Below, piece after piece: positions 7,531 to 15,780 of a stretch of DNA of 21,803 bases. The stretch covers positions 7,072 through 28,874 of the forward strand of contig DAPT01000120.1 in assembly GCA_002502215.1 (NCBI GenBank), written 5' to 3'. Source of the stretch: Euryarchaeota archaeon UBA124. Lineage in GTDB: Archaea; Thermoplasmatota; Poseidoniia; Poseidoniales; Poseidoniaceae. Positions within the stretch are counted from its first letter, which is position 1. Every line of letters starts with the position of its first letter. The position numbers were made by a program, and so were the translations under genes. The notes beneath the pieces are model-generated. The model saw only the letters and a program-made list of their open reading frames with translations. It did no database searches and was not told where the DNA came from.

Positions 7531-9198
7531 ATGTGCGGCATTTTAGCAACCAATCGAGAGATTGTTGATTTGCCACACATTATTGAATTCTTAAAATTCA
7601 GAGGACCCGATCAAACGAATCACGTGGAAGTTAAAGATACCCATTTTGTTCACACCCTCCTTTCTATGACCGGCCCTCCTACTTTGCAACCATTCGTTTC
7701 CAAAGATGAAAACCGAGTAGCGATTTTTAACGGAGAAATCTACAATTATCTTGACTTTGGAGATTTTCAATCTGATGGAGAGTGTTTATTGCCGCTGTAT
7801 GAAAAATATGGAATGGATTTTGTTTCGAGATTGGATGGCGAGTATGCATTAGCAATCGTTGATTTTGAAAAAGATATTCTGTTGTTTTCAACAGATGTTT
7901 TCTCGATTAAACCCTTGTGGTTTGCCAAAGAAGGTTCGGATTGGGGACTTTCTTCATACGAATCTTGTTTATTGCGTTTAGGATTTGAATCTCCTTTTCA
8001 AATCGAAGCAAATTCAACATACAAACTCCAGTTGTCAACGTTGGAAAAGAGAAGTAGAAAAGATGTTTATACCTTCGAACTGAATCAACACAAGGAAGAC
8101 TTTGAAGATTGGAATAAGGCGTTTACTAGTTCAATCGCAAAACGTACTCAAAATATCAAGCATGGAGTATTCATTGGACTTTCCTCTGGTTATGACAGTG
8201 GAGCGATTGCTTGTGAATTGGAAAAACAAAACGTTGATTTTACAGCCTACACAATTGTTGGTTCTGAAAAGGAAGAAACCATCACTGCTCGAATTCAACG
8301 AACAACTGACCCTCGACTCATGGATCTGAGTATTTCAGAATTTAAGGCTGCTCGTAATTATCTTAAATCGAGGTGCGAAGAATACTTTCTAAGAATTGAC
8401 AATGGTGAATCAGACTGGCTGGATGATGTAAAAAATGAACATGATTCCTTGGCCAAGAAATTACAACTTCCGTTGAAACTGCTCACCGAGGATCTCGGGT
8501 GGTATACTGAAAAATCTTGGTTTATCGATTGTGACGAAGTGAAGCGTTTGAGGAATTATCGAGACACTTTGGTCAATCGAATGAAGAGTTTGGAACAAAA
8601 AATTGAATTCAGAAAAACAGGCCAAATGCTTACTGATGATAATGGAGCTATCGGAATGTCTCATATCTGTGCGAAAGGCAAAGCTGAGGGTCAATTGATA
8701 TACCTTTCAGGCAGCGGTGCTGATGAAATTTTTAGTGATTATGGATTTGAAGGTATCAAACATTTCCGGCACAGTACGATTGGTGGATTATTCCCTGAAG
8801 ATTTAGATACTGTATTTCCTTGGAAAAATTTCTTTGATAATACACAAAGAGCATATCTGATGAAGGAAGAGTATGTTTCTGGATCACACGGCATAGAAGG
8901 CCGATATCCATTCTTAGATACTCAAGTTGTTCAAGAGTTCTTGTGGCTAAAGCCTGAATTGAAAAATAAATTTTACAAATCTGTGTTGCATAACTATATG
9001 GAAGAAAATGATTATCCATTTGATGTTTCACAAAAAGTAGGGTTTAATTGCGGATTCTCCCGCAGTGGTGACGGAGAATATGTAGAGAAAAAATCCTCGC
9101 ATAGGGTCGTTGGTGAGACTCAGGATCAAACTTTAGTCGTAAAAATGGAACTCGAAATGAGTCGTACCGAAAAAAGAAGAAATCGTCATTCAATCTAA
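7531..9198 (+). CDS. Asparagine-synthetase-like glutamine amidotransferase
   Basis: This 555-residue protein has the class II glutaminase domain: nucleophile C2 in MCGIL, RGPD at 24-27, FNGEIYNY at 66-73 and LDGEYALAIVD near 101-111. The C-terminal synthetase domain has a PP-loop, but as LSSGYDS (217-223) rather than the usual LSGGxDS. It also has LSGSGADEIF (392-401) and EGRYPFLD, as in AsnB. Between about 250 and 390 the sequence does not align by eye with canonical AsnB and may be a substrate-specific insertion. Enzymes of this family in polysaccharide clusters can amidate uronic acids, and WbpS of Pseudomonas aeruginosa O6 has been proposed to do so. The glycan context here favours that over free asparagine synthesis. 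A good Shine-Dalgarno (AGGGAG at 7521-7526) supports the ATG. Its 3' end overlaps the next convergent gene by 4 bp. Confidence 0.8.
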   Translation: MCGILATNREIVDLPHIIEFLKFRGPDQTNHVEVKDTHFVHTLLSMTGPPTLQPFVSKDENRVAIFNGEIYNYLDFGDFQSDGECLLPLYEKYGMDFVSRLDGEYALAIVDFEKDILLFSTDVFSIKPLWFAKEGSDWGLSSYESCLLRLGFESPFQIEANSTYKLQLSTLEKRSRKDVYTFELNQHKEDFEDWNKAFTSSIAKRTQNIKHGVFIGLSSGYDSGAIACELEKQNVDFTAYTIVGSEKEETITARIQRTTDPRLMDLSISEFKAARNYLKSRCEEYFLRIDNGESDWLDDVKNEHDSLAKKLQLPLKLLTEDLGWYTEKSWFIDCDEVKRLRNYRDTLVNRMKSLEQKIEFRKTGQMLTDDNGAIGMSHICAKGKAEGQLIYLSGSGADEIFSDYGFEGIKHFRHSTIGGLFPEDLDTVFPWKNFFDNTQRAYLMKEEYVSGSHGIEGRYPFLDTQVVQEFLWLKPELKNKFYKSVLHNYMEENDYPFDVSQKVGFNCGFSRSGDGEYVEKKSSHRVVGETQDQTLVVKMELEMSRTEKRRNRHSI

Positions 9199-11807
9199 AC
9201 TTCGAGTGATTTATCATAAATCTCAAGCAGCTTTTTCGACATATTTTCAGGGCTGAATTTGTTTTGAGCGTGTGTTACTGATAGATTTGATGCATTTTCA
9301 AGCCATTTTTCATCTGATAAACATGAACGGATTCTGTCTGCTATCGATTTCGAATTATCCTCAACAACATACCCAGTTTCACCGGGAACAATGGTATCGC
9401 TGGCCCCTCCTGCATCAGTTGTAACAACCGGCACACCAAAGGCTTGAGCTTCAATGAGAACGTTTGGCAATCCTTCTATGGACGAGGTAAGAAGAAACAA
9501 ATCAAAAGTATCGAGCCAAGCTTTCACAAAACGGGTTTCACCAACCAAATGAATCCGCTTCTCCATCCCCAGTTCCCTGATGAGAGATCTCATTTCAGGC
9601 TCTAAAGCTCCGCCCCCCACTATGATTCCGTGGAGTTTGGAATCATTTTGAAGAACTTTATACATTGATGCGATCCACAACGAAGGGCGTTTTTCCCGGA
9701 CCAAGCGAAACACTCCGCCGACTATAGTGGAATTTTTATCAATTCCAAACTCGAAAAGTTTGTCCTCAACATCTAAATCTTGAGATGAATCAACAAACTC
9801 TTCAAAATCTATTCCATTGTGAATGGTTGAAAATGTTTGTTCAGGAACCTCTAACCAATTTGCATAACTTAATTTACCAGCATTACTGTTGTGGGAGAGT
9901 ACAATATTTGGTTCTTGCAAAATGTATTTGTATGAATTTTTCAAGTACATTCTATTCCTGATGTGCGCCATCGTTTTTCCATCAGGTCTCAATGATCTTG
10001 CGAATAATACGATTCCAGGAACTCCTGCCATTCGTGCAGCGATTGCAATCTCAATATTGGTTTGGTCTTGCCATGCGTGTACAATGTCAGGCTTGATTTT
10101 ACGGATAGCAGAGAAATAACTTCGTATAGAATGTTGCATAGTTTTGGGCAGTAATAAAAAAGCCTCACCAAAGATAGTATCATTGTCTAATTTTCCAAAA
10201 GATTTTACCCATTCTTCCTCATTAATATTTTCGAATACATTCACATTTAGTTTGCTGATTTCTGACAGGTAACTAGATTCTGGTTTATTCGAACCTTTAT
10301 ACCTACAAAGGAGCGTTAACTCAGAAAAATTGTTGGATTTGTCTAATTCTTTTAAACAGGTCAATACCTGTCTCTCCGCCCCACCTCTTCCTAAAGTTGA
10401 AGAAACCATAACTAATTTTTTCTTTGATTTGCGAGGTTGATATTTGGGAACCTTTTGAGCCAACGAAAAAATCTTTTTTATTGCGCATTCCGAAATCAAA
10501 ACTTGTCGTTTTCTTTTCACCGCTTTTTTGAGTTCTTTGAGCGAGTAGTCTACTTGGTCAAGGGTTTTTTGTAATTGGAGCAACAAGTTGGTATACGATT
10601 TCAAACGGCGGTCTTTCCTACGACATTTAAGAAGATAGGAATAACAATCCGTGAGATAACCGTTGGAAAGTGAAAATTGGGCCATCAAGATATACAAAGC
10701 AGCCTCACGTGGCCATTTTTGTTCCATCTCTATTTGCAACCTCTCGGCGATGTCGTTCCAGAAAAAACTGCGACATATTGAATGTGAAATTACATACAAT
10801 TTCATGCTCGTTGAATCGGTATTGATGATTTGCAAAATACTTTTTTTTGCATCATCTATTTTGTTGAGTTTGTACAAAAGGCTAATGTGTTTTTCCCAAT
10901 TCGAAAAAGATTCTGGCTCCTCCAAACATTCCAATTCATAAATGGTTGATGCCTGTTGCCATTCTCCTTGTCGCTCGTAAATCAATGCTAATGTTCGACG
11001 AGCTCTTCTGTCATGAGGGTTCATTGAATGGGCTTTCTCTAGATATGTTCTCGAAGTGGAGTATTGTTTCATAGAGTAATAAGTTCTGCCTAAATCTACC
11101 AATGCTTCCAAGTCATTTTCAGAATGGTCTATGAGCCATTCTAAATGTGGTATTGATAATTTGAACTCATTCATTGCCAAGTATGATCTTGAAATTAATC
11201 GACGGCAGGTTACTGAATGGGGTTCTATGGCAAGAATATTTTCTGAATGTTGAATGGATTTTTTGTAATCTTTGTTATTGTAGTTTATTCTCGCTAAAGT
11301 TATCAAAGAATCTATATCTTTTTGATTAAATTCAAGCAATTTCAAGAAATATAGTTCTGCTTCTGTGTCTTCGCCTAAATTTTTCCTGCATCTTGCAATG
11401 AAACGAATTGCGGTTTGATTTTCCCCATCAATTTGCAACAAATTGTTGCATGAAATTATGCATTCTTGCCAAAGTTTGAGTTGATAGAGAGAGCGGATAT
11501 TTTGGATAAATGCTTCCTCACCCCCGTGAACTTCAATTCTCGAATTTGTTAATCGAATTACTTCTTCCCAATTTTTGTTTTTGTATTCCTCGCGAATCGA
11601 TTTAATGGAAAACTCATCTTCCCATTCTGCAATTTTTTGTTGTGCCGCGCTTGGAGTTAAACTTGTTTTTAATCGCCTTATCAGTAATTCGTGTTCGAGC
11701 TCTTGTGGAAGGATATAGTCGTCTTCTAACCTTGAATTAAGGGTCAGATCGATGATTTTGATTTCTCTTTCTTGAGGCTTATTTTTGAACAAATTAAACA
11801 TATTCAT
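9195..11807 (-). CDS. TPR-domain / GT4 glycosyltransferase fusion
   Basis: This 870-residue protein has two parts. Residues about 65-400 are helical TPR-like repeats (for example LVDLGRTYYSMKQYSTSRTYLEKAHSM cut at several similar units), probably a protein-interaction scaffold. Residues about 462-865 form a GT-B family 4 glycosyltransferase: KLVMVSSTLGRGGAERQ at the start, VHAWQDQTNIEIA, IHNGIDFEEF, RLVREKRP, and the donor-site motif SIEGLPNVLIEAQAFGVPVV followed by ETGYVV. GT4 enzymes usually retain anomeric configuration and use nucleotide sugars. The start ATG overlaps the stop of the ABC ATPase gene (ATGA, 4 bp), so it is the third gene of the exporter operon and is probably translationally coupled. 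The gene is strongly AT-rich. A tether to the exporter or to other transferases is inferred. Confidence 0.85.
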   Translation of the reverse strand: MNMFNLFKNKPQEREIKIIDLTLNSRLEDDYILPQELEHELLIRRLKTSLTPSAAQQKIAEWEDEFSIKSIREEYKNKNWEEVIRLTNSRIEVHGGEEAFIQNIRSLYQLKLWQECIISCNNLLQIDGENQTAIRFIARCRKNLGEDTEAELYFLKLLEFNQKDIDSLITLARINYNNKDYKKSIQHSENILAIEPHSVTCRRLISRSYLAMNEFKLSIPHLEWLIDHSENDLEALVDLGRTYYSMKQYSTSRTYLEKAHSMNPHDRRARRTLALIYERQGEWQQASTIYELECLEEPESFSNWEKHISLLYKLNKIDDAKKSILQIINTDSTSMKLYVISHSICRSFFWNDIAERLQIEMEQKWPREAALYILMAQFSLSNGYLTDCYSYLLKCRRKDRRLKSYTNLLLQLQKTLDQVDYSLKELKKAVKRKRQVLISECAIKKIFSLAQKVPKYQPRKSKKKLVMVSSTLGRGGAERQVLTCLKELDKSNNFSELTLLCRYKGSNKPESSYLSEISKLNVNVFENINEEEWVKSFGKLDNDTIFGEAFLLLPKTMQHSIRSYFSAIRKIKPDIVHAWQDQTNIEIAIAARMAGVPGIVLFARSLRPDGKTMAHIRNRMYLKNSYKYILQEPNIVLSHNSNAGKLSYANWLEVPEQTFSTIHNGIDFEEFVDSSQDLDVEDKLFEFGIDKNSTIVGGVFRLVREKRPSLWIASMYKVLQNDSKLHGIIVGGGALEPEMRSLIRELGMEKRIHLVGETRFVKAWLDTFDLFLLTSSIEGLPNVLIEAQAFGVPVVTTDAGGASDTIVPGETGYVVEDNSKSIADRIRSCLSDEKWLENASNLSVTHAQNKFSPENMSKKLLEIYDKSLEV

Positions 11808-12541
11808 CCCTCGGCTTCATGATAGGCAGCTATCACTTCTTCTGGGATTCCAATGCATTTTATTTTCCCCCTTTCCATCATAATCATCCGAGAACATATT
11901 TCTTTGAGAAGACCAAAAGAATGGCTCACGAGAACGACGGTGTTTGAATTCTCCATCATATCGCGGATTCGTTGTTGGCTTTTCTTTTTGAAACCTGGGT
12001 CACCAACCCCTAGGACTTCATCAATGAGGAGAATATCTGGTTGTACCGCTGTTGCAACGGAAATACCCAGACGAGCTTTCATTCCTGATGAATACGTCCG
12101 AAATGGTTCATCGATAAAACCTTCCAACTCACTAAAAGTGATGATTTCATCCATCATTGAATCCATAACTTCTCGCTCATGTCCAAGCATACTTCCATAC
12201 AAATGAATATTTTCTCGACCTGTCAAATCTTTATTCATACCAACTCCAACACCTGCCAATAAGGAAATTTGACCATTGATCCCAACCCAGCCATTATCAG
12301 GTTTGTAAATTCCTGCCATTGTTCTGAGCAATGTGGATTTTCCGGAACCATTGCGCCCGATGATCCCGATAATCTCGCCCTTGTTAATTGTCAGCGAGAT
12401 GTCTGATAATCCACACGTTTGAGGATATTTAGTGGATTTACCTATCGAGGACAAAAGCATTCGCTTCATGATTGATAATGACCCTTCTTTCCTAGGGAAA
12501 TTAAGGTGGACTCCTTCGAGTCTCAATACTTGATTATTCAA
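11804..12541 (-). CDS. Polysaccharide ABC exporter ATPase (Wzt/KpsT/TagH-like)
   Basis: This 245-residue nucleotide-binding domain has Walker A GRNGSGKST at about 62-70, the signature SSGMKAR at 151-157, Walker B DILLIDE at 169-175 and the switch histidine in LVSHS near 207. The segment LAGVGVGMNKDLTGRENI is typical of ATPases that energise export of surface polysaccharide or teichoic acid. It lacks the C-terminal carbohydrate-binding domain of long Wzt proteins. The only start that keeps the first strand (VLRLEGVHLNF) is a TTG at 12541, which overlaps the stop of the permease gene as TTGA. The next ATG would cut into the domain. It should work with the adjacent permease to move an undecaprenyl- or dolichol-linked glycan across the membrane; the lipid carrier is not known. 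Confidence 0.9.
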   Translation of the reverse strand: MNNQVLRLEGVHLNFPRKEGSLSIMKRMLLSSIGKSTKYPQTCGLSDISLTINKGEIIGIIGRNGSGKSTLLRTMAGIYKPDNGWVGINGQISLLAGVGVGMNKDLTGRENIHLYGSMLGHEREVMDSMMDEIITFSELEGFIDEPFRTYSSGMKARLGISVATAVQPDILLIDEVLGVGDPGFKKKSQQRIRDMMENSNTVVLVSHSFGLLKEICSRMIMMERGKIKCIGIPEEVIAAYHEAEG

Positions 12542-13422
12542 AGACGTTTTACCACCCCTCTGGAAGTAGCTGTGAATATAATCGAACCGAAAATATACGC
12601 AAGTATAGGGAAAACTGCTGCATAAATGATGTGATGATAGGCGAAATCGGGAATTGTACCCTGCGCTGAATGTTTCATCATGGTAAGTGGAATCACGACG
12701 GGATTAAGCATTGCAATATCAATGTAGGATGAGTCAGCCCCAGCGCGTTCAATCAACATTTCATATGTCCACATTACTGGTGAGACGAAAAACCCCGCTC
12801 GAGTAATGAAACGAAAAGCGTGAGCAACATCTGGAAAAACAACATTTGCAGAAGCAACCATCAATCCAATACCCCAAGCGGACAAATAAAGCATAAACAT
12901 GGCGACAGGCATCATCCAAAGATGAACTGTTGGTGCTAGATCAAGATAGAACATGAAGGGGATAATCGTTAACAAACTGATACTTGAAATCACCAGGTTG
13001 GTTTTGCATTCTGCAGCAGAATATATCTCCAAGGGAAATCCGGTTTGTTTAATCATTCCAGCGTTTGTGACCAATGAAGATACGGTTGAATTCAAAATTC
13101 GGGCGAAAAGACCCCACCCAATTACACCCAAAAGAATGAGCATTGGGTAGCTTTTATCGTCATAATTCGCAATGATAATGAACAAAATATAGTACACCGA
13201 TGCCAATAATGCTGGTTCTAAGAAAGTCCACAAATATCCTAACAAAGCCTTATCATACCTTTGGTTCAAATTTCGGCTGACCATGTTGTCGAGTAAATAT
13301 CGGTGTTTTGAGAGGTTTTTTCTGATATGAAGGGGAGCAGAAAAAACTGAAACTTTGGGGTGTAAATTTTCCAAAGACGGACTACGCTCATCCGAACGAG
13401 GAGGTTGCGCCGTATCACTCAT
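12538..13422 (-). CDS. ABC-2 type polysaccharide exporter permease (Wzm-like)
   Basis: This 294-residue membrane protein has about six hydrophobic segments, including LLASVYYILFIIIA, PMLILLGVIGWGLF, VISSISLLTIIPFMF, AMFMLYLSAWGIGLMVA and YAAVFPILAYIFGSIIF. The N-terminal cytosolic part ends in NMVSRNLNQRYDKALLGYLW, which resembles the conserved amphipathic lead-in of Wzm/TagG/KpsM permeases. It is first in a three-gene operon with the ATPase and the TPR-glycosyltransferase, each junction overlapping by 4 bp. The permease and ATPase would form a dimer of dimers in the cytoplasmic membrane that exports the finished glycan. The ATG at 13422 is the natural start. The 212-bp gap upstream should hold its promoter, but I see no convincing TATA box. 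Confidence 0.87.
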   Translation of the reverse strand: MSDTAQPPRSDERSPSLENLHPKVSVFSAPLHIRKNLSKHRYLLDNMVSRNLNQRYDKALLGYLWTFLEPALLASVYYILFIIIANYDDKSYPMLILLGVIGWGLFARILNSTVSSLVTNAGMIKQTGFPLEIYSAAECKTNLVISSISLLTIIPFMFYLDLAPTVHLWMMPVAMFMLYLSAWGIGLMVASANVVFPDVAHAFRFITRAGFFVSPVMWTYEMLIERAGADSSYIDIAMLNPVVIPLTMMKHSAQGTIPDFAYHHIIYAAVFPILAYIFGSIIFTATSRGVVKRL

Positions 13423-13634
13423 AATTTTAGGGTTGTCTTCACGTTCTTAGGGATATTCCTTACTCAACCACTAAAAATGACGTTCAAGAAAGTTTTTACG
13501 AGATTCGGTTGGTGGATGAAACAAAATGGCAACAGAGTGCCGATTTCTCAGTAGGGATTTTTGATTTGGTCAAGGAAGCATACCTTTCAATTAACGAATA
13601 GAGACAATGATTGGTAAACCCGTGGTGAGTTCAA
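13423..13634. other. Divergent intergenic region with possible gene remnant
   Basis: This gap separates the exporter operon (minus) from a glycosyltransferase pair (plus). No clear TATA box was found. On the plus strand, 13431-13601 is an open frame of 56 codons ending in TAG, with no ATG. Its second half reads like protein (ESFYEIRLVDETKWQQSADF and then VGIFDLVKEAYLSINE). It could be a leftover of a deleted gene or chance. Confidence 0.25.
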
Positions 13635-14747
13635 ATGAAATTGCTATGGATCACACATCGAAAGTTCTCTGACTTTTGCGCAACAACACCCATTGCTCTA
13701 GCAAACGGACTCATTGAATTGGGATTCGATTTATCCATCATAAATCCTGAGCGAGACGGGTCTCACTCCGATGCTACTTGGGAGCATATTGGGCTGGATA
13801 CAAATGCAATACGCGGTTTTCAGAGTCGTTCTTTTTCGAAAAAGGTACTTTCTCATCTCGAATCAATAGAATTGAATTATGATCGATACATCATGGATTG
13901 GCAAGTAGGTTCCAAAGTTGGAGAATTCCTTGCGCAACAGAATCGGCCCTGCTTCTTGATGGATCGGTCTCCTCCTGCTGATTTGGGAATGCTCGCAAGG
14001 ATGCAATGGAAAGATTGGAAAGGTGCTTGGAAACTTGTCAAGAAGGGTTTGTTCAGTTCAGGATTTGTGGTTTCAAATGCTCATCTTCGATTTGTTATCC
14101 AATCATCAAACATCCCTGCAACGAATATTTCAGTCCTTGAAGCAGGTGTGGTTACTTCTGACAATACGATTCCGCTTTCACGTGAAGTTGGTGATTCATG
14201 GAAATTTGTATATCATGGTCGTTTAGATAAACACCGAGGGATTCTCGAATTCATGAAGCACATTGTTGCTTGGAACGACGTAGGGATTGCTTGCCATTTG
14301 ACGTTAATTGGAGAAGGTAATGCTTTTTCTGTCATCAAAAAGAAACTGAAAAAGAATCCAGAACTGTTCACGCTCAAAGGTCGAATGTCTCAGCAAAGCG
14401 TACTTGAAAATTTGAAAAAACATCATATTGGGATTCTTCCGATGCCTGCAACCAAGGTATGGAAACTAGCAAGTCCACTTAAGCGAGGCGAATACCTTGC
14501 GAGTGGATTGATGATTGTAGGTATTAATCACGAAGGGCACCGCTTTGATACTGATGTTGGTTCTTGGATGCAGTTACATGACTCGTCGATCCTACGTACG
14601 AAAATTTCATCCTTCCTGAATTCGATAAGCAATGAGGAATTTAGTGAATACAGTCAATCTGCAATCAAGTATGCTCATGAACATCTCTCTTGGTCAAAGA
14701 GTGTTGAATTACTTGCAAACAATATTCGAGGTGAGGTAAATGGGTAG
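13635..14747 (+). CDS. GT4-type glycosyltransferase
   Basis: This 370-residue protein begins with MKLLWITHRKF and has a GT-B layout. An N-terminal acceptor domain is followed by VSNAHLRFVIQ and ISVLEAGV. The donor half carries FVYHGRLDKHRGILEF, LTLIGEGNAF and ILPMPATKVWKLASPLKRGEYLASG, where the E of GEYLASG sits in the usual family 4 donor site. A GGTGAG-like Shine-Dalgarno lies about 7 bp before the ATG. The stop overlaps the start of the next glycosyltransferase by 8 bp, so the two are cotranscribed and probably act in sequence. No signal peptide or membrane helix is visible, so it should act in the cytoplasm on a lipid-linked acceptor. The sugar transferred cannot be read from the sequence. 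Confidence 0.78.
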   Translation: MKLLWITHRKFSDFCATTPIALANGLIELGFDLSIINPERDGSHSDATWEHIGLDTNAIRGFQSRSFSKKVLSHLESIELNYDRYIMDWQVGSKVGEFLAQQNRPCFLMDRSPPADLGMLARMQWKDWKGAWKLVKKGLFSSGFVVSNAHLRFVIQSSNIPATNISVLEAGVVTSDNTIPLSREVGDSWKFVYHGRLDKHRGILEFMKHIVAWNDVGIACHLTLIGEGNAFSVIKKKLKKNPELFTLKGRMSQQSVLENLKKHHIGILPMPATKVWKLASPLKRGEYLASGLMIVGINHEGHRFDTDVGSWMQLHDSSILRTKISSFLNSISNEEFSEYSQSAIKYAHEHLSWSKSVELLANNIRGEVNG

Positions 14748-15780
14748 AATCTGTTTGGTCGTCACCAATGGATGTGCTCCTGACCCCCGGGTTGAGCGTC
14801 ATGCACGTTGGCTCGTTGAATTAGGTCATGATGTGACTATTTTTGCTTGGGATCGAGAACATACCCTCGATGTTAAATCAGAACGAAATGGATACATCAT
14901 TCAACGGATTCGAACCGGTAAAGCAACATTATCGGCGAGTATTGTCCGTCAGAAGAAGAGGTTTCTTCGATCATTGAAGGGTCAATATGATCTCATTATC
15001 TACAACGATTCGGATTCAATTGCAACGAAGAATCTGCATTCCCGATTCAGTGTCTTGGATTTACATGATATCGCTCACGCTTGGCCTCTCATGCAAAAGA
15101 CAACCTTGCTGAGAAGGATTGTATCCTTCCGAATGGAAAAGTTGTTGAGAAAGAATGGGTCGCGATTTGATGGATTCTTGACCTCATCACCGGGGCTTGC
15201 AAATTATTTCGAGAAAGATTTTCAATTCAAACCCACCGTTGTACTCAATGTCAGAAATGCTTCTCCTCTCCCCCGACCAATGACCAAAACAATTGGTTTC
15301 TTTGGAAGAATTCGAGATTATGAGGCAATGATTTCGCTTGTTGAATGCAGTCAAAGAACTGGTTTCCACCCCATCGTTGCAGGTGATGGCCCATGCGTTA
15401 ACCAACTCCTCAAACGATATCCACTACTGGATTACCGGGGATCATTTGATGATGCACAACTTGTTGAACTCATGGCTGAAATTGATGTCATGTTTGCGAT
15501 GTACGATGTTAAAAAAGAAAACATTCGGCATGGAGCTCTACCTGTGAAAATGTTTGATGCAGCCGCTTTTGGCCGCCCATCAGTTACAAGTGCACATGTT
15601 CCTATGGGAGATTTTTGCCTCGAAAACAAACTTGGTGCTGTGGCCTCATTTGGCGATCGAGATTCTATTTCAACTGCAATCAAGGAAGCATATGAAATGG
15701 ACGTCCTATCGATTCATAGCGAAGAAGATGAGCGAGAGAAATTCGTCACGCTGGTTCAATCAATCCTTGATACAGAGTAA
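14740..15780 (+). CDS. GT4-type glycosyltransferase
   Basis: This 346-residue GT-B enzyme opens with RICLVVTNGCAPDPRVERHA, where the DPRVxRHA pattern is common in family 4 glycosyltransferases of surface-glycan clusters. Later landmarks are FDGFLTSSPGLANYF, GFFGRIRDYEAM, VAGDGPCVNQLL and the donor-site region KMFDAAAFGRPSVTS, in which the usual E is D. GAGGT (14733-14737), directly upstream and inside the previous gene, supports the ATG. The first 8 bp overlap the preceding glycosyltransferase. The last 35 bp overlap the 3' end of the convergent glycosyltransferase at 15746, and a 7-bp AT-rich hairpin follows the stop at 15789-15807. Substrates are unknown. Confidence 0.78.
   Translation: MGRICLVVTNGCAPDPRVERHARWLVELGHDVTIFAWDREHTLDVKSERNGYIIQRIRTGKATLSASIVRQKKRFLRSLKGQYDLIIYNDSDSIATKNLHSRFSVLDLHDIAHAWPLMQKTTLLRRIVSFRMEKLLRKNGSRFDGFLTSSPGLANYFEKDFQFKPTVVLNVRNASPLPRPMTKTIGFFGRIRDYEAMISLVECSQRTGFHPIVAGDGPCVNQLLKRYPLLDYRGSFDDAQLVELMAEIDVMFAMYDVKKENIRHGALPVKMFDAAAFGRPSVTSAHVPMGDFCLENKLGAVASFGDRDSISTAIKEAYEMDVLSIHSEEDEREKFVTLVQSILDTE

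Noticed and set aside
8990..9198. Frameshift at the C-terminus of the AsnB-like protein, because of an unusual basic tail
   Set aside because: The frame stays in register with AsnB motifs up to residue about 500, and C-terminal tails vary in this family; no alternative frame gives a better continuation.
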